DNA from: Leptasterias polaris
Taxonomy: Eukaryota > Echinodermata > Asteroidea > Forcipulatida > Asteriidae
Assembly: GCA_037783415.1 (NCBI GenBank)
Contig: JAZGTN010000037.1
Span: forward strand, 1,364,001-1,428,000
Length of the DNA stretch: 64,000 bases
Direction: 5' to 3'
The position numbers and the translations under genes are program-made. The notes beneath the pieces were generated by a model. It was not told the DNA's origin. It searched no databases and worked only from the letters and a program-made list of their open reading frames with translations. This document shows, in pieces, positions 43,101-55,411 of the stretch (position 1 is the first letter of the stretch; the number at the start of each line of letters is the position of its first letter).

Positions 43101-46100
43101 CTAAGCACATCACATAGTGTACAAGATTCAACAGAGGATGAGATGAACAATGAGCCAGTGGCAGTTAAGAAGATTTCCACTGATAACATAGGCCTACGGA
43201 ATTCATATGTGACTGCGCTAGAACTAAGAAATGAAATAAATGGTGTTAAGCCATCTGCACATTGGCCTCCTACAGCAGAACATTTGAATCTGAAAGCAGC
43301 AGAGGCAGTTGTGCCATGGAAACTGTACAACTTCTTAGCCTGGACAATTGGCGCTTCAGAAGAGCCAGATGTAGAGAAGTTTGTGAAGGTTGAGAAAGGC
43401 ACGACACACAGGAAGCTGCTTTCCATCTCTCAGGACATCATTTCGCTGTCCTCAAAAGGACGAAAGCTGATGCCAAAGCATATGTCACTGGCTATGGCTA
43501 TTCGACATCTCTCAGGTTCAGCGCAGCTTATAGGGCTTCTTAACGGTTTTGGGCATTCTGTATCAGAATCTGTTGTCTTGAATCATGACACAGCACTAGC
43601 TAAGCAAGAGCTGATGCGGGGCGAGGATGCACTGCCGTCTACAATACAGACAGGACAGCCAACTACGATCGTGTGGGACAATAACGACTTTGGTGAAGAG
43701 ACGGCTTCAGGTCATGGAACAACACATAACACCAATGGCATTGTCATCCAAGAGAAGATCAATAACCAGAGTTCTGTCACCACAACAGTCAAAAGGTCCA
43801 GAAAGAGGTCCATGCAACCACCTGTAGCTAATCTTGCCATATATTATGGTGGAAAGAAAGAGGGTCCAACACCATTTGGTTCAGGAATCGCTGTGGAACA
43901 ATCCACTTACTTGCCTCTACTGAAATACCCAAAGAAGCTTGACCTGGCCTATCATGTGACAAAGTTCAATCTTGAGGGTACTCTCCCATCTTGGACTGGC
44001 TTCAATCACCTGCTGTCAGAAGTTGAAGTGCCACCAAAATCGGAGATCGGCTACCTCCCAGTCATTGATGGAAGTCCAACCGAAATGAATACAGTGCTGA
44101 CGATACTGCAAAGAAGTGTGCAAATTGCAGATAAGCTGAACCTGGAAACAGTTGTCCTTGTATTTGACCAGGCAATTTATTATAAAGCACAAATCATCAG
44201 ATGGAGGAATGCTCAGTTTATGAAAAGACTGGTCATCCGTCTTGGGGCATTCCATACAGCCATGTCTTTCTTGGGATGTATTGGCAAACGCTTTAGAGAC
44301 GCAGGGCTACAAGACATCCTTATCGAGTCGGAGGTAGTGGCAGCAGGATCAGTGAATGGTGTACTAACTGGGAAACACTACAACAGGGCAGTTAGGTCAC
44401 ACAAGCTTATGTCAGATGCCCTTCACCAATTGCGCCTTGATGCATTTATGCAGTCTGTGACAGAAGAGAAAGAAGAGACAGTAAAGAAGCTGATGACAGA
44501 TTTACAGGAGACATTTCCTAATCCTGAATATAACAACCTACTTAACAGTGATAGATATGCGGAGTTCGAGGAATCTTTCCATCACTTCCTAGAGGCCAAC
44601 AAGAACAGACCAACTTTCCAATTCTGGAACTCGTACCTGGACATGGTTGAGGTGTTACTACTGTTCCTGAGAGGAACACGTGAGGGCAACTGGGATCTCC
44701 ATTTGGCAAGTGTCAGACACATGGTACCATGGATATTTGCCTATGACCACATAAACTACAGCCGTTATCTCCCAGTGTACTGGTTGGAAATGAGAGAATT
44801 GCCAAACACTCATCCAGCGGTTCATCAGCAATGTATGGACGGTCAGTTCACAGTACAGAGAAGTGAGAATGCCTTTGCCCGGGTTGCATGTGATCAAACC
44901 ATAGAGCAGACAGCCAACCGTGATTCAAAAACTAAGGGGGGAATGACTGGCTTTACCACAAGCAAGGGAACTGTCAACAGGTGGATATGGTCACACCATG
45001 CAAGGGGGCTAATTACAAGACAGTGTGAAAACATGGCTGGTAAAGAAGAAAGAGGGGCAGCAAGAACAGATCTTCTTCAAAGTAGAATGAAAAAGGACAA
45101 AGCGGATGTACACAAAATTGTGGAAGCCGTAACTAGCATGGTCAACCCTTTTGGATATGAAGAAATGGATCTAGTAAATATCACATCTGGCACAGTAGCA
45201 ACAGAAGAGGTTGCTTATGATTTGCAATCTGCCTATGAGAGAGGAGAGGCTGAGTTCATGTCTTTGTGCAAAAAAAGACTACAAACAGGGGAAGTTGACC
45301 TACTGGCAAGTATGACGAAATTAAAGCTAAAGACTTTCACATATTTGTCTAAGTCTGTGAAGAGTAAAGTTCGTGGAAAGGAAGTAACATTGAAAGCTGA
45401 CCGGAATCTCCTAGCAAGACTGGTAGTAATTGGACGGTTCCGAAAACTGGACTTAAAGGAACTTCTTGGATACTCTTTAGGACCAATACCGCTAGCTTTG
45501 TGCACCTCACAAGGTTGCCTTGTGAAAACCAACAAAGCAAAGATGCTGCACAGTCTAGAAAGCCAACCAGAGAAACCCATCGTAGAGATCCCAGGAGGTG
45601 GTGTATATGTAATAGATGCAATGGCAACTATTCAGAAGCTTGATGTGAAGAAACTTCCTGGGCAAAGAACTTTCTGTGATCTTGCCCATGTGCTGCTAAA
45701 GAAGATTGTGAACCGCGCGAAAGGTAACGGATCCAGTACAATTCATTTTGTGGCAGACACTTACATAGACCAGTCCATAAAAAATGCAGAAAGGGCTAAA
45801 AGAGCATCTAGTGGTTCACAGGTGATGCGTGTGTATGGGCAAGCAGTTCCCAAGCAGTGGAAAAAGTTCTTGTCATGTGGGGCAAACAAGGAAGCACTAC
45901 TCCAGTACCTGTTTGACACATGGAAGACAGTGAAGTTATCAGATCTCCGAGGAGTAACAGTTTACTTTGCCTATGGAAGCAAGTGTCACGCCTTTTCGGC
46001 TCCGTCCGGTAGTTCTCCAGAACAGATTGTTGAAGTGCAGGAAATTGCGGAATTGAATTCAACACAGGAAGAGGCTGACACCAGGATGTACCTGCATGCT

Positions 46101-47551
46101 TCATACGCTGCCCAGACATGTACAGATGTCATCATTATAAGTCCCGACACCGATGTACTTGTCATTGGGGTATGTCTGCAACCATTTATTGATGCCCATC
46201 TCTACTTCCACACTGGGAAAGGTGCTGATCTTCGGACCCTTGACGTCAAAGCTATCCATGAAAGCGTTGGAGATGAAATCAGCAAAGCTTTGATTGGACT
46301 CCATTGCTTCACGGGATGTGATAGTGTCAGCGCCTTTTACGGAAGAGGAAAGAAGAAGGCCTTTGATCTGCTTCTGAAAGACAAGACCCTATGTTCTGCA
46401 TTCCAAGATCTTGGAGAGCGGTTTGACATCCAACCTGACTTGGTTGAGCAACTGGAGAAGTTTGTGTGCAAACTTTATGGACAGAAAGATGTCGAAGAAG
46501 TTAATATTGCCCGATATGACATGTTCCGGTTAGCAAGAAAGGCTGAGATTGCCATGCCACCCAACAAAGATGCACTGAGACAACACATCAAGAGAGCAAA
46601 TTACCAAGCAGGTGTGTACTTTTTTTCTGTTTTTAATTGTGAAAAGGTGTGTTTACATGTACATTGTTTGGATATGTGTTTAAATGCTAAAATGAACATG
46701 TTAAAAACAAACAAAAGCAGTTTTATACACAAATCCAATTTCAAGCTTTCCTATACCTGAATAGGCCGCCATGGCTGGGGTGGTGCCTATTTGGTGCGAA
46801 TTTCAAATTGAATTTAATTTCACATGCTCAAATTTAAATCCTGATTAAAATACAATATTGACTTACAAAGCTTAACGTACACATAATTTGGTACTAGAAG
46901 CACATTTTAGGTATGCCCCTCAGCTATGGCTGCCAAAATACAAACCATGAATTGGCTGATCGGATTCGACTATTCCCGATCAAATAAAAAGCAGGATATG
47001 ACAATCTTTTTTATTCTTGCAGACTACAATCAACATCTGGAACTTGGAGTTCATGAATAGTTAATTTTGCTTGAAACTAAAACAATCAAACAAGAGCATG
47101 ATTGTGAAAATTATACACAGTGGTTTTTGATTTATCTTTATTCACATGTTGTAATGTTATTTCCCTATTACAAATATAATTTATTCAAAACTGTTCTTGT
47201 TGGTTATATTTTTCAGGTATATACAAGCGAAGCCTGCAGGCAACTCCTGATGTTCCTCCTCCCCAAGACCATGGCTGGAAAATTGACGGCAACGATCTTG
47301 TCATTGACTGGATGACGCTTCCCCCTGCTCCAGATAGTGTTATGGAACTTGCTCACTGTACAGGTAGTTGTAAGAAAAGTACTTGCAGCGATGTCCGTAA
47401 ATGTACTTGCCTGGAGAACAATGTACCCTGCACAGATTTGTGTAGCTGTGCTAGAAAGAACTGTAGCAATATTGCAGGTCAAGCCAACTTAGAAGAGGAA
47501 CTGGACGGAGATGACGAAGCAGAGGATTCTGAAGCTGAAGAGAACTATTGA
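40117..47551 (+). CDS. Large XPG/PIN-like nuclease plus CXC-domain protein, Academ-like transposase gene
   Basis: Three exons: 40117-40483, 42415-46611 and 47217-47551. Introns are 40484-42414 and 46612-47216, both GT-AG and phase-compatible; the reading gives about 1,632 residues. Exon 1 has a CSMC...HQVCYSRF zinc-like motif. Exon 2 has a second CILC...HNSCYRDY motif and, near its end, an XPG/PIN-like acidic set: EEADTRMYLH (about 46067), SPDTDVLVIG (46142) and TGCDSVSAFYGRGK (46313). Exon 3 has a CXC (tesmin/TSO1-like) cysteine cluster (47353-47465) and an acidic tail. The XPG-like region suggests Academ DNA transposases, from recall. The ORF is unbroken, so it is either a recently active element or a host gene. 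An ATG also exists at 40081. Confidence 0.7.
40930..41480 (+). repeat. Tandem repeats in intron 1 of the Academ-like gene
   Basis: A 111-bp unit containing AAATTCATGGAAATTGTGG and CTTCGCCGCTAGGGGGCC begins at 41228, 41339 and 41450 (the last diverges). Before it, a related ~117-bp pair carries GGTGCTTTTCATTG and ATGGGCTCACC at about 40934 and 41052. One more AAATTGTGG fragment is near 42302. No coding role is seen. Confidence 0.8.
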
Positions 47552-47570
47552 ACTTTAAGTAACTAAACTT

Positions 47571-47666
47571 TATCCCACTTCGAGAATGGACGTGACGTCA
47601 TAGCGCGAGTTTCAACCCTGCCTAACATAATACAGTTACGTCAAGTCCATTCTCAAAGTGGGATAT
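47571..47666. repeat. Short foldback after the Academ-like gene
   Basis: TATCCCACTTCGAGAATGGAC pairs with GTCCATTCTCAAAGTGGGATA; 96 bp overall with a GACGTCA near the left arm. It may be a small MITE or a remnant end. Confidence 0.7.
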
Positions 47667-47676
47667 AGTTTACGGG

Positions 47677-47903
47677 CCAGTGCCAATACATTACGATACC
47701 GCTATTGAGCAAGCCGAAGTATTTCGAAAGGGGCCATTTTGATTTTATCAAATTGTATTTCTTAGAAGATACATAGAATATATATGCAGTCGTGCATTAT
47801 CGTCTTTTGCCCCGTAAACTGATACATTTCAGGATTTTGACTTTAAATCGCATTGAATCGTATCGGCTTGCTCGATAGCGGTATCATTATGTATTGGCAC
47901 TGG
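47677..47903. repeat. Foldback element with CCAGTGCCAATACAT ends
   Basis: CCAGTGCCAATACATTACGA and the inverse (ATTATGTATTGGCACTGG) bound 227 bp. Arms extend ~40 bp through CCGCTATTGAGCAAGCC. Flanking 8-mers do not match, so no TSD could be shown. Confidence 0.7.
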
Positions 47904-48017
47904 TTCCTTACCAACTTTATTTTAATCTGGATACATCATTCTTTCATTATTTCAGGGAAAATGTAAATGACAAGTGGTAATGTTTTTTGGGAATTTGTCA
48001 AAATGCGTACTTTTTAA

Positions 48018-48289
48018 AAATTTGTTAGCATAAGATGTAAGGAACATTTCCAGAAAGATTTGGGATGGGCACTCTTACAGTTTTTGAGTTATGATAAAAT
48101 TAAACAACAAACCATGTAAATACCATGTAAATACCATGTACAGCACATACTGTACATACACAGTGTACATGTTATTTATATGGTATTTACATGTTATTTA
48201 ATGTTTAAATTATCGTAACTCAAAACTGTAAGGGTGCCCATCCCAAATCTTTCTGGAAATGCTCCTTACATCTTATGCTAACAAATTTT
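48018..48289. repeat. Foldback with TTTGTTAGCATAAGATG arms
   Basis: Arms of about 90-100 bp (TTTGTTAGCATAAGATGTAA at left, the inverse at right) enclose a centre with repeated ACCATGTAAAT and TACATGTTATTT motifs. No coding content. Confidence 0.75.
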
Positions 48290-49227
48290 AGAAAAGTGCG
48301 CAATTTGACAAATACGCATTTTTGCAAATCAAGGTCAAAGGTTATAATTTCACATAATTTGTTTGTGGTACGAGATACAATTTTGATGTTATATTTTAAA
48401 ATGAAGCAAAGTTTATCTCTGTAGGCCCATTACTTTTAGAGATATAATTGTCCAAACATAGCAGGTCATGCTAATTAGTCCAAAGTTCGTTGACCCGTAT
48501 CTCAAAAATTAATTGACCGAATTACATAACATTTCAGTTCTCGGTGTTTCTCAAGGAGTCCAATCAGCACAGCAAATTTCATTTCGATCCGTGATGGTCA
48601 GGTCCAAAAGCTTAAAAATTTCACGCCCCGCCCCCCCCCTTTTAAAAACCTGGATCCGCCCCTGGTTCTCGCTAATGTGCAACATTTGGGCTTGTGAAAA
48701 CAAAATTGGGTACTCAGGACACCTTTGGGCATCATTTCATAAAGATTTTATTCCCACCCGAAGAGGTGGTCACGAAACTTTTTTTCTGAAGCAGATAGAG
48801 TCCTATGGCCCACAGTCTAATAGGCCTAGAGTGTAAATTCGTCTGCGTCAAAATGAAATTGAATGACGGTTTCAAATGAAGAGGCAAAATCACTTGAAAA
48901 CGAACGCATGAAAGTGGGCTGCCTTTCTGCCAAAAATTACAGGGGAATCTGTATACGTTTTCATTGTTTTGTTTTGATAAAAAAATTCATGAGTAAATAA
49001 TAATAAAAGCCTAAATAAAATAAATGTGTATATACTTAGGCCTATGGCAATGATTTGTAGGCATACTGGCAATCATTGATAAGGTAAATTGAAGTTGCGC
49101 ATTTTCATAAAAACAGTTTCTTTACTGTTTGACTGTGATCACTCTCAACTATCATCTAGGTTTCAACACTTGTGTGTGTTTGAAATCTAAGTTTGGAAGG
49201 AAAACACCGTATGAACTTTGATGTCTT
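48290..49227. other. Intergenic with a lone hAT-like end
   Basis: CCTGGATCCGCCCCTG at 48649-48664, next to a C-run, is a typical hAT right terminus, but the matching left terminus was not found. No gene is seen in the remainder. Confidence 0.45.
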
Positions 49228-49416
49228 TTAAATGGAGGTTTTCCGGACCAAAAAAAATGCATTCATTAACGCTTGGCTCATTCAATTTCGTTTGAAAATG
49301 AATGCTCCGTCGCATCACCATTTCAACAGTCAAAACAAAAAATTCATTTTCATTAGTAGATACCCTTGTATTAATTATCTCGGGGCGGAGAGGGAGATCT
49401 GGTCAAATAAGATCAT
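49228..49416 (+). repeat. Interspersed repeat, split by a later insertion
   Basis: Homologous to 53262-53500, sharing 'tggaggttttccgg', 'ctggctcattcaatttcg' and 'gatctggtcaaataa'. The continuation resumes after the TTAA element at 50110 ('gagggcgcgaag'). Confidence 0.75.
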
Positions 49417-50109
49417 TTAAAGATGGACTACAACGAAAACTCACACATTAAATTTACTATCGAACCTTGTTTATGTTGTGTTCAGGTGGTCATGTTTTTC
49501 TCTAAATAATTTTGTTGCAATTTGACCGAAAAAATTAGACCTCGATTCTTCGATTTTGAAATTTCCCGCCCTGTACTGGTTCCCGGCAAAGATCCATTGA
49601 AAACCACAATGAAATCCACGATATAGTACCAGCGGACGTGTAAACCGGCGAAAAGTGACGACGTACTACCCATGAGCAAACGAGAGTAAACAAAAGACGC
49701 CATGGTATTCCGTGTGTATTATGTATGCGTTTTCATGCAGAGGCATGAAGTTTTTACGAAGCTTTTTTTTCTTCTAGTGTATCAGCTACAATAATGCCGA
49801 CTTCATGTGTTGTTGGTGGATGCACTAGAAATAGTTATAGGTAGTACTTCATCACTTTTCGCCGGTTTACACGTCCGCTGGTACTATATCGTGGATTTCA
49901 TCGTGGTTTTCAATGGATCTTTGCCGGGAACCAGTACAGGGCGGGAAATTTCAAAATCGGAGAATCGAGTTCTAATTTGTTCGGTCAAATTGCAACAACA
50001 TTATTTAGAGAAAAACACGACCACAACAATAAATTGTTACCTGAACACAACATAAACAAGGTTCGATAATAAATTTAATATGTGAGTTTTCGTTGTAGTC
50101 CATCTTTAA
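49417..50109. mobile_element. TTAA-flanked foldback transposon
   Basis: TTAA at 49417-49420 and 50106-50109. The arms begin AGATGGACTACAACGAAAAC and stay inverted for about 250 bp, with a ~150-bp centre. The copy of the surrounding repeat at 53440-53480 has an unbroken TTAA at this spot, giving an empty site. Open frames on both arms are mirror translations of the palindrome, not genes. Confidence 0.88.
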
Positions 50110-50165
50110 GCTCGAGAGGGCGCGAAGTTCATTCTATTTAGCAAAAGCCACTATTATTCATTTAT

Positions 50166-50725
50166 TGTAGGAAGCCATTTGTGCCCTCAGTGTTTAAGTG
50201 TGTACTCCAACTTTTGTGATTAACATAATTATCTATAACAAGTTAACTTTTGGGTCAACCTGTATCGTACCAGATGCTCATCACTCTCTTTTCCATTTTG
50301 TAGCTTTTATGTTTTCGGTCTGTATTTTTCTCTATTTTGTGGGGAGCATGGCTCCGAGGGATAGCGTCCTAGAACTCTCTGTGAGTATCGCTTTGTATTA
50401 AATTATCTTTTGATTAGAGAAATAATGTCATTTCGGGGCTTTATTTGAATCGGTATTTCATTTCATATTGTAAACTTGCGCGTGTGCGTGTGTAGCCAGC
50501 CATGGTAGTGCTGACCTTTCGCCCTTTACATTAAGTGACTGCGTTATTGTGTTAATGCTATTTTGTATTGTGTGCTGTATTGCAATTGAATTGGAGGGTT
50601 AAATCAGCACAGGAGATTATTATATATTTTTTTAGACGTAATCTTATGGAATGTGTTTCTTTGATTGTATTGTGGTGAATGCTCGTCCTTTTTAAATACA
50701 GGACCGACCTCCTTCCCGTGTCTCA
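50166..50725 (+). mobile_element. Possible solo LTR or LTR remnant
   Basis: It begins TGTAGGAAGCC and ends CCGTGTCTCA, giving TG...CA ends. One base later comes TGGCGTCGTAGGCAGG, which could be a tRNA primer site. A splice-donor-like CTCTGTGAGTATC lies at 50377. Diverged partial copies occur at 2455-2689 (inverted) and 9640-9805. No gag or pol follows. Confidence 0.45.
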
Positions 50726-52259
50726 ATGGCGTCGTAGGCAGGATTGAGTATTCGCCATTTTGTTGTTTAATTTTTTTCTGCATGTTTACGCCGTACCTCT
50801 GTATACAAATGGCGGCGTAGACAGGATGAGTTTTTGCAAATATTTTCGCAATTATGATGACGTATTTATTTGCCTTGGATTATATAAACCCGACTTTAGA
50901 TTTTTCTCCTGAGGATCGATGTAACCGTTTTCGCGTTTTCGTCGCGAATAAATAATGGACGTAATGGTCACCATCTGATTGTTGTCTTCCCTATCGACGT
51001 GAGGACTTCATCCACTGAAATAATATTGTTTACATTTTATGTTGTGCAACTTGTATTGTAAAGTTCTATTTATATATAACAGTATTATATGACTATTATT
51101 TGACATTTTCATCCAAGCTAATTTGCAGATCTGTTTTTTATTTTTTAAAGGCATGAGTTGTGTCTCATGTGGATCTTTTAAAGATTCATTATTTTTAGAA
51201 ACAGAAAAGTTTAGAGCCAGTTGTAGGCTTGTGCTTTGGATCAAGTTTTTTAAGACAAATATTAATGTATTTAACTTGAGGTTTTCAGCTAACCACATTT
51301 TTCTAATACATTTTACACCAGTGGATGACTTCCTATGTATTTCGATTATCTTGGCATAATTATTGTGTAACTTCTAAGTCTGTGTTAGACTGTATGATTG
51401 TCAGTTGGAAATTTTCGAGTTGCAATTGTACTTTTTGTCTACAGTGTGGTAAGACGAATTTTGGACTGTTATTTTTATTGTCTGTTTGTTTTGTAGGTCA
51501 ATGATTAAGGCCTCATAGTCATAATTTATTGTATTTTAACAAGTCATATTGTGGGTACATTGCTAGTATTTTATATCAACGAGGTCTGTGCCAGACAATA
51601 TTTTAAAGTCAAACTGTGACATGATTAAGGGTTCCTTATTTTAGTGTAGTTGCTAAGTGGAATATTTTAGTCAGCAGTTTTATAGTTTGGTGTAATCCAA
51701 CTGTTCATGCTCACCAATTTATGGGATATTTTTATATACCATTTTAGAGTGAGATTAATTGTCTGCAATTCACCATGTTTACAGCCATTTATAGGACCAC
51801 TTTTTAGGAAATGCTTTTATTGTGTTAAATTATTCTCATATTTTCATTGTCGCAATAAGTACTTATAGTGATGGGTCTTTGCTCCATCAAGTGTAGATGC
51901 TATTTGTGGGTAGTATTTAAATAATTTGGTCACCTAGCCTGATTATGGTTTAGTGTGAATTTGTAAGTTGGTTGTGTTGTCAAACTCGTTTTGGTTCTCA
52001 CAATGTGGGTGAGACTATTTATAATCTACCATGCTTTTCTACCTTGTGGATACTTACACATTTTTAGTGATTGATAATATATTTGCCTTTTTGCTTTCCA
52101 AGCAAATGTAATTAAAGTGAACTGTCAGCCTATTGTGTTGTATTCTCCATTGTTATCTTTCTGAGCCTTGAATGGAACCAAACTGTTTTACCTGCCAGGT
52201 TAGACCAAATTGTTCATTTTAGATGTATATTGTAGTTAAAAAATGAAAACCACTTGTCT
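50726..52259. other. AT-rich intergenic region, no gene seen
   Basis: A TATATAAACCCGAC string near 50880 followed by AATAAATAATGG at 50947 resembles a promoter-plus-poly(A) arrangement of a second LTR. This is too weak to call. 51000-52140 is T-rich with no recognisable coding sequence. Confidence 0.4.
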
Positions 52260-53250
52260 GTAGTGAGATCCAGGAAAAGAGGGAGGGGGGGGGGGGGGGG
52301 TAAGAGGATAAGAGGGGAGGGAGGTGGACTCCCATCCTCGGCCACTTTCCTTCGCTTGTAATGCCTCTGCTGATCTTTTCTCACTGCAAACCTACGTGTG
52401 CCACCCTAATTGCGCGTATTTTTTATGTTCCTGAACGATTTAAACATTTTCCACTGCAAATATTTCGCGATCTTCTGTTAGGACAAATAAGACAAGTTTT
52501 TGAATGCCAAGATGCTCCCTTCGAGCGGAAATACAAAATGGATCTTAGTACTTACCTTGTCTTTCTACTAGTTTGGGTTCCACCTTGCACATCAAAAGGC
52601 ATCTTCAACGCCAGCGAGCCATTCTGTCCTTAGAAACGTTGGTTGGTTGCCAAAATTGCTCTGGAATGATTACGGCCATCAGTTCATTTCTGTAAACACT
52701 GAGGTGACATGTTCCTTGGGCAATTTTTGATTTATGAAAAAATAACGTAAGACATAAGCTTTGAGGAACAATAATTGTAGATAAGTCTAAAGTTTAAATT
52801 TGGTATTATGTCCCACAACGAGGATCCTTGCTGATAAAGACAAGTTACCAGTCTAAGCCCCTCCGAGCCAGTAGATGTTGCGCCCTCTACCGGTGACTAA
52901 CACCAAAACTAGCGTCGCCTTTATAATACCTTACGCAAATAATCCCGTCACACCCGGGAAGACGTAACAAAATATTTAATTATATATATTTGTTCAAAAA
53001 AATTAAAACTATTAAGTTTGATTTTAGTCTGAAAGCTCAATACTGATTTCAATGTTTATACTAGATTTTTTTTAAATGTAAAATATATCCCTCTGAAAGT
53101 CATAAATTATCAAGAAAACTGCATTTTGAGAACCTTACAAAACGCAACTGCTGATTGGTTGTTACAACCAAAATTAAGACCAACGTGTTTACATGCTGAA
53201 ATGTATGTATTGTTTTTCATTATTTCCTGGAAACTCACAACGGATTTAAG
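52260..53250. repeat. Duplicated block, copy 1 (with 60510-61300)
   Basis: Collinear with 60510-61300, about 8.2 kb downstream. Both start with a G-run, then 'ctttccttcgcttgtaatgcct', 'aacgccagcgagccattctgtcc' and 'gaccaacgtgtttacatgctgaaa'. On the minus strand both hold an exon-like stretch with TTTACAG before it and CAAGGTAA(A/G)TA after it. Here it is broken by indels. About 180 bp around 52810-52990 has no counterpart. Confidence 0.8.
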
Positions 53251-53261
53251 CGAAATGTTTT

Positions 53262-53500
53262 TAAAATGGAGGTTTTCCGGGCCATTGAGTAACACAAATG
53301 CATTTTTCATAAACACCTGGCTCATTCAATTTCGAATGAAAATGAATGCTCCGTTGCATCACAATTTCAACAGTCAAACCAAGTAATTCATTTCCATTAG
53401 TAGATATCACTGTATTAATTATATTGGGGGACTGTGGGATCTGGTCAAATAATATCATATTTTAAGTTCATGAGGGCGCAAAGATCATTCTAATGTGTAT
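53262..53500 (+). repeat. Interspersed repeat, unbroken copy
   Basis: Homologous to 49228-49416 plus 50110-50135. It keeps a TTTAAG at 53460-53466 where the other copy has a TTAA element. Confidence 0.75.
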
Positions 53501-54750
53501 TTGGTTTGCGGTAATACCATGGTGTGTACTACTTGAACAAAAAATAAAATCTACTGATAGGTAGGTTTTGTTCTTTGAGAACTTGTCTTGCTATTTTTTT
53601 CTACTGCTTTGGAGTAGTTCTGAAAAGAACTGTCCTGCTTATTAACTACTATACCAGGGCCGAATTTCATAAAGCCTGTAAGCACAAAACTTGCTCAGCA
53701 CAGTAACGGGTTACCAGCCAAAATTACATTAGCTTTGCATTGTTGTGACTGGTGCCCCCCTCATCTTTTGCTTAGCATAGACATTTGTCAAGCAGTATTT
53801 TTTGCTAAACTTTTATAAAATTAGGCACTGGGCGGAAGGTATGGGAAACTGGCTGATGGGACTACTACTTTCGCTAAGTTGATCGAAGGGACTTCTCGTT
53901 ATTAACTTCACTGCCGCGGAAGTGGAAAACAAAATTTGTAGTAGAAACAAATAGTGCAAGTAATGGAAAAATACAACCAGGGACCAAAAACCGATTACAG
54001 CAAGATGTGAATTTGTATGCACGTTAATAAAACTTAATTGATTTCTACTGAATGGTTGACCGCGGAAACCTGTTAATACAGACACTTTTATTCCGCATAA
54101 TACTTCTTTATTTTCATTTAGTTTATTTCACCCGTCCGAAGGTAATTAGCTGTAAACACTTTCGCCATCGAGGCACCACCCTTGGTCACATCACCAGAAA
54201 TGTAATGTGGGATCATCAAGTATTTGTAATGTTGAATCTGAGAAATACAATATTATCATCAAGAGTATTTGAAATCGTTTCCCTCCCAACGATAAATACT
54301 AATGGTTCCTTTACAACCCTTTTCCCAACCTAAGAGTGGAATTCGAGAATTAAATCAGATTAAGTCTTTCAATCGTTTACGATGGATTTGTTATTTTTTT
54401 TGAATGGAAGGCTAAAGAAGGTTAATCTCTATGTGCATTCCTCCCCTCCGATGCATTAATCAACAAGAGTTGGTCATTTTCCTCTTGGCACAATAACATT
54501 TACGGCATAACAAAAACGCAGTTTCATGCCTGAAGCCTTTCTCAGATTCAAATATTTGGGTGAAAAATGTCCCCTTTCTCTACTTCAAAGGGTGCGGTTT
54601 CTAACAATGTTTCATAAATATCTCCAGTGATCTTAACCAAATAAGTTTTTATTGTCATTCATTTTTGGAGTAATTATCAAATGTGTACACTCCCTTTAAG
54701 TTTAACAGTCTCTGTGAGGAGTTCTTTACATGCCACACACGGAATCACTG
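53501..54750. other. Intergenic, no gene seen
   Basis: Contains a diverged copy (53656-53830) of the repeat at 15281 and otherwise AT-rich sequence. Short frames on both strands lack domains. Confidence 0.45.
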
Positions 54751-54754
54751 TTTA

Positions 54755-55411
54755 CTATGAGGCGCCAAGTGTAAACTTATTATTTAACGCAATTATTTAC
54801 AAATAATTCATTATATAATATATAATTCATTATTTAACCATTATTTAATCTTTATTTACAAATAATCAGTTTTGCACCACACAATTGTTTATATATAATC
54901 GTATGAAAGCTTTCATTATATATATATAATCTTAAACACAATTTCATTATTTACAAATAATGTCGACGGATAGATTTTTATATATAAATAATTAACTTAG
55001 CACATGCAATTATATGTATATAATTTCTGGACAACTTTCATTATTTATATATAATTTAACGGATCATTACACTTATATATAAATAATGGCGACTGACAAA
55101 ATTTATATGTAAATAATTTATTTTACACATGCAATTATATAATAAATAATTGTTAGGCAGCTTTCATTATATACATATAATTTTGCGGATCATTATACTT
55201 ATATATAAATAATATCGGCTGCCAAAATTTATTTGTAAATAAAGAATTTTGAACCACACATTTATATATAAATAAGGAAAACTATTACTTTACAACTACG
55301 CGGACGAGGCTATGATATAATAAATAATGACTGTGCGCTGCTTTCATTATATATAAATAATGGTGTTATATGTAAATTGAGTGTATAGCCACGCCCCAAT
55401 ACTATAAATAT
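54755..55411. repeat. Left TIR: ladder of short A/T palindromes
   Basis: About fifteen A/T palindromes such as ATTATTTACAAATAAT, TTATATATAA and AATTATATGTATATAATT occur every ~30 bp, separated by mixed-sequence spacers. Spacers recur in order (CACATGC, CTTTC, CGGATCATTA, CTG(A/C)CAAAA), giving at least two ~120-bp tandem units (about 55010-55130 and 55130-55250) and a more diverged one before them. The right TIR is the inverse. Confidence 0.85.

Noticed and set aside
42944..43426. Minus-strand 160-residue gene within the Academ-like exon (and others at 45233-46304)
   Set aside because: Reverse-strand shadows of a long conserved coding exon.
48649..48664. Complete hAT element
   Set aside because: Only one end-like sequence was found; no partner or TSD nearby.
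49482..50055. Two matching proteins on opposite strands
   Set aside because: They are the same palindrome arm read from each side of a foldback element.
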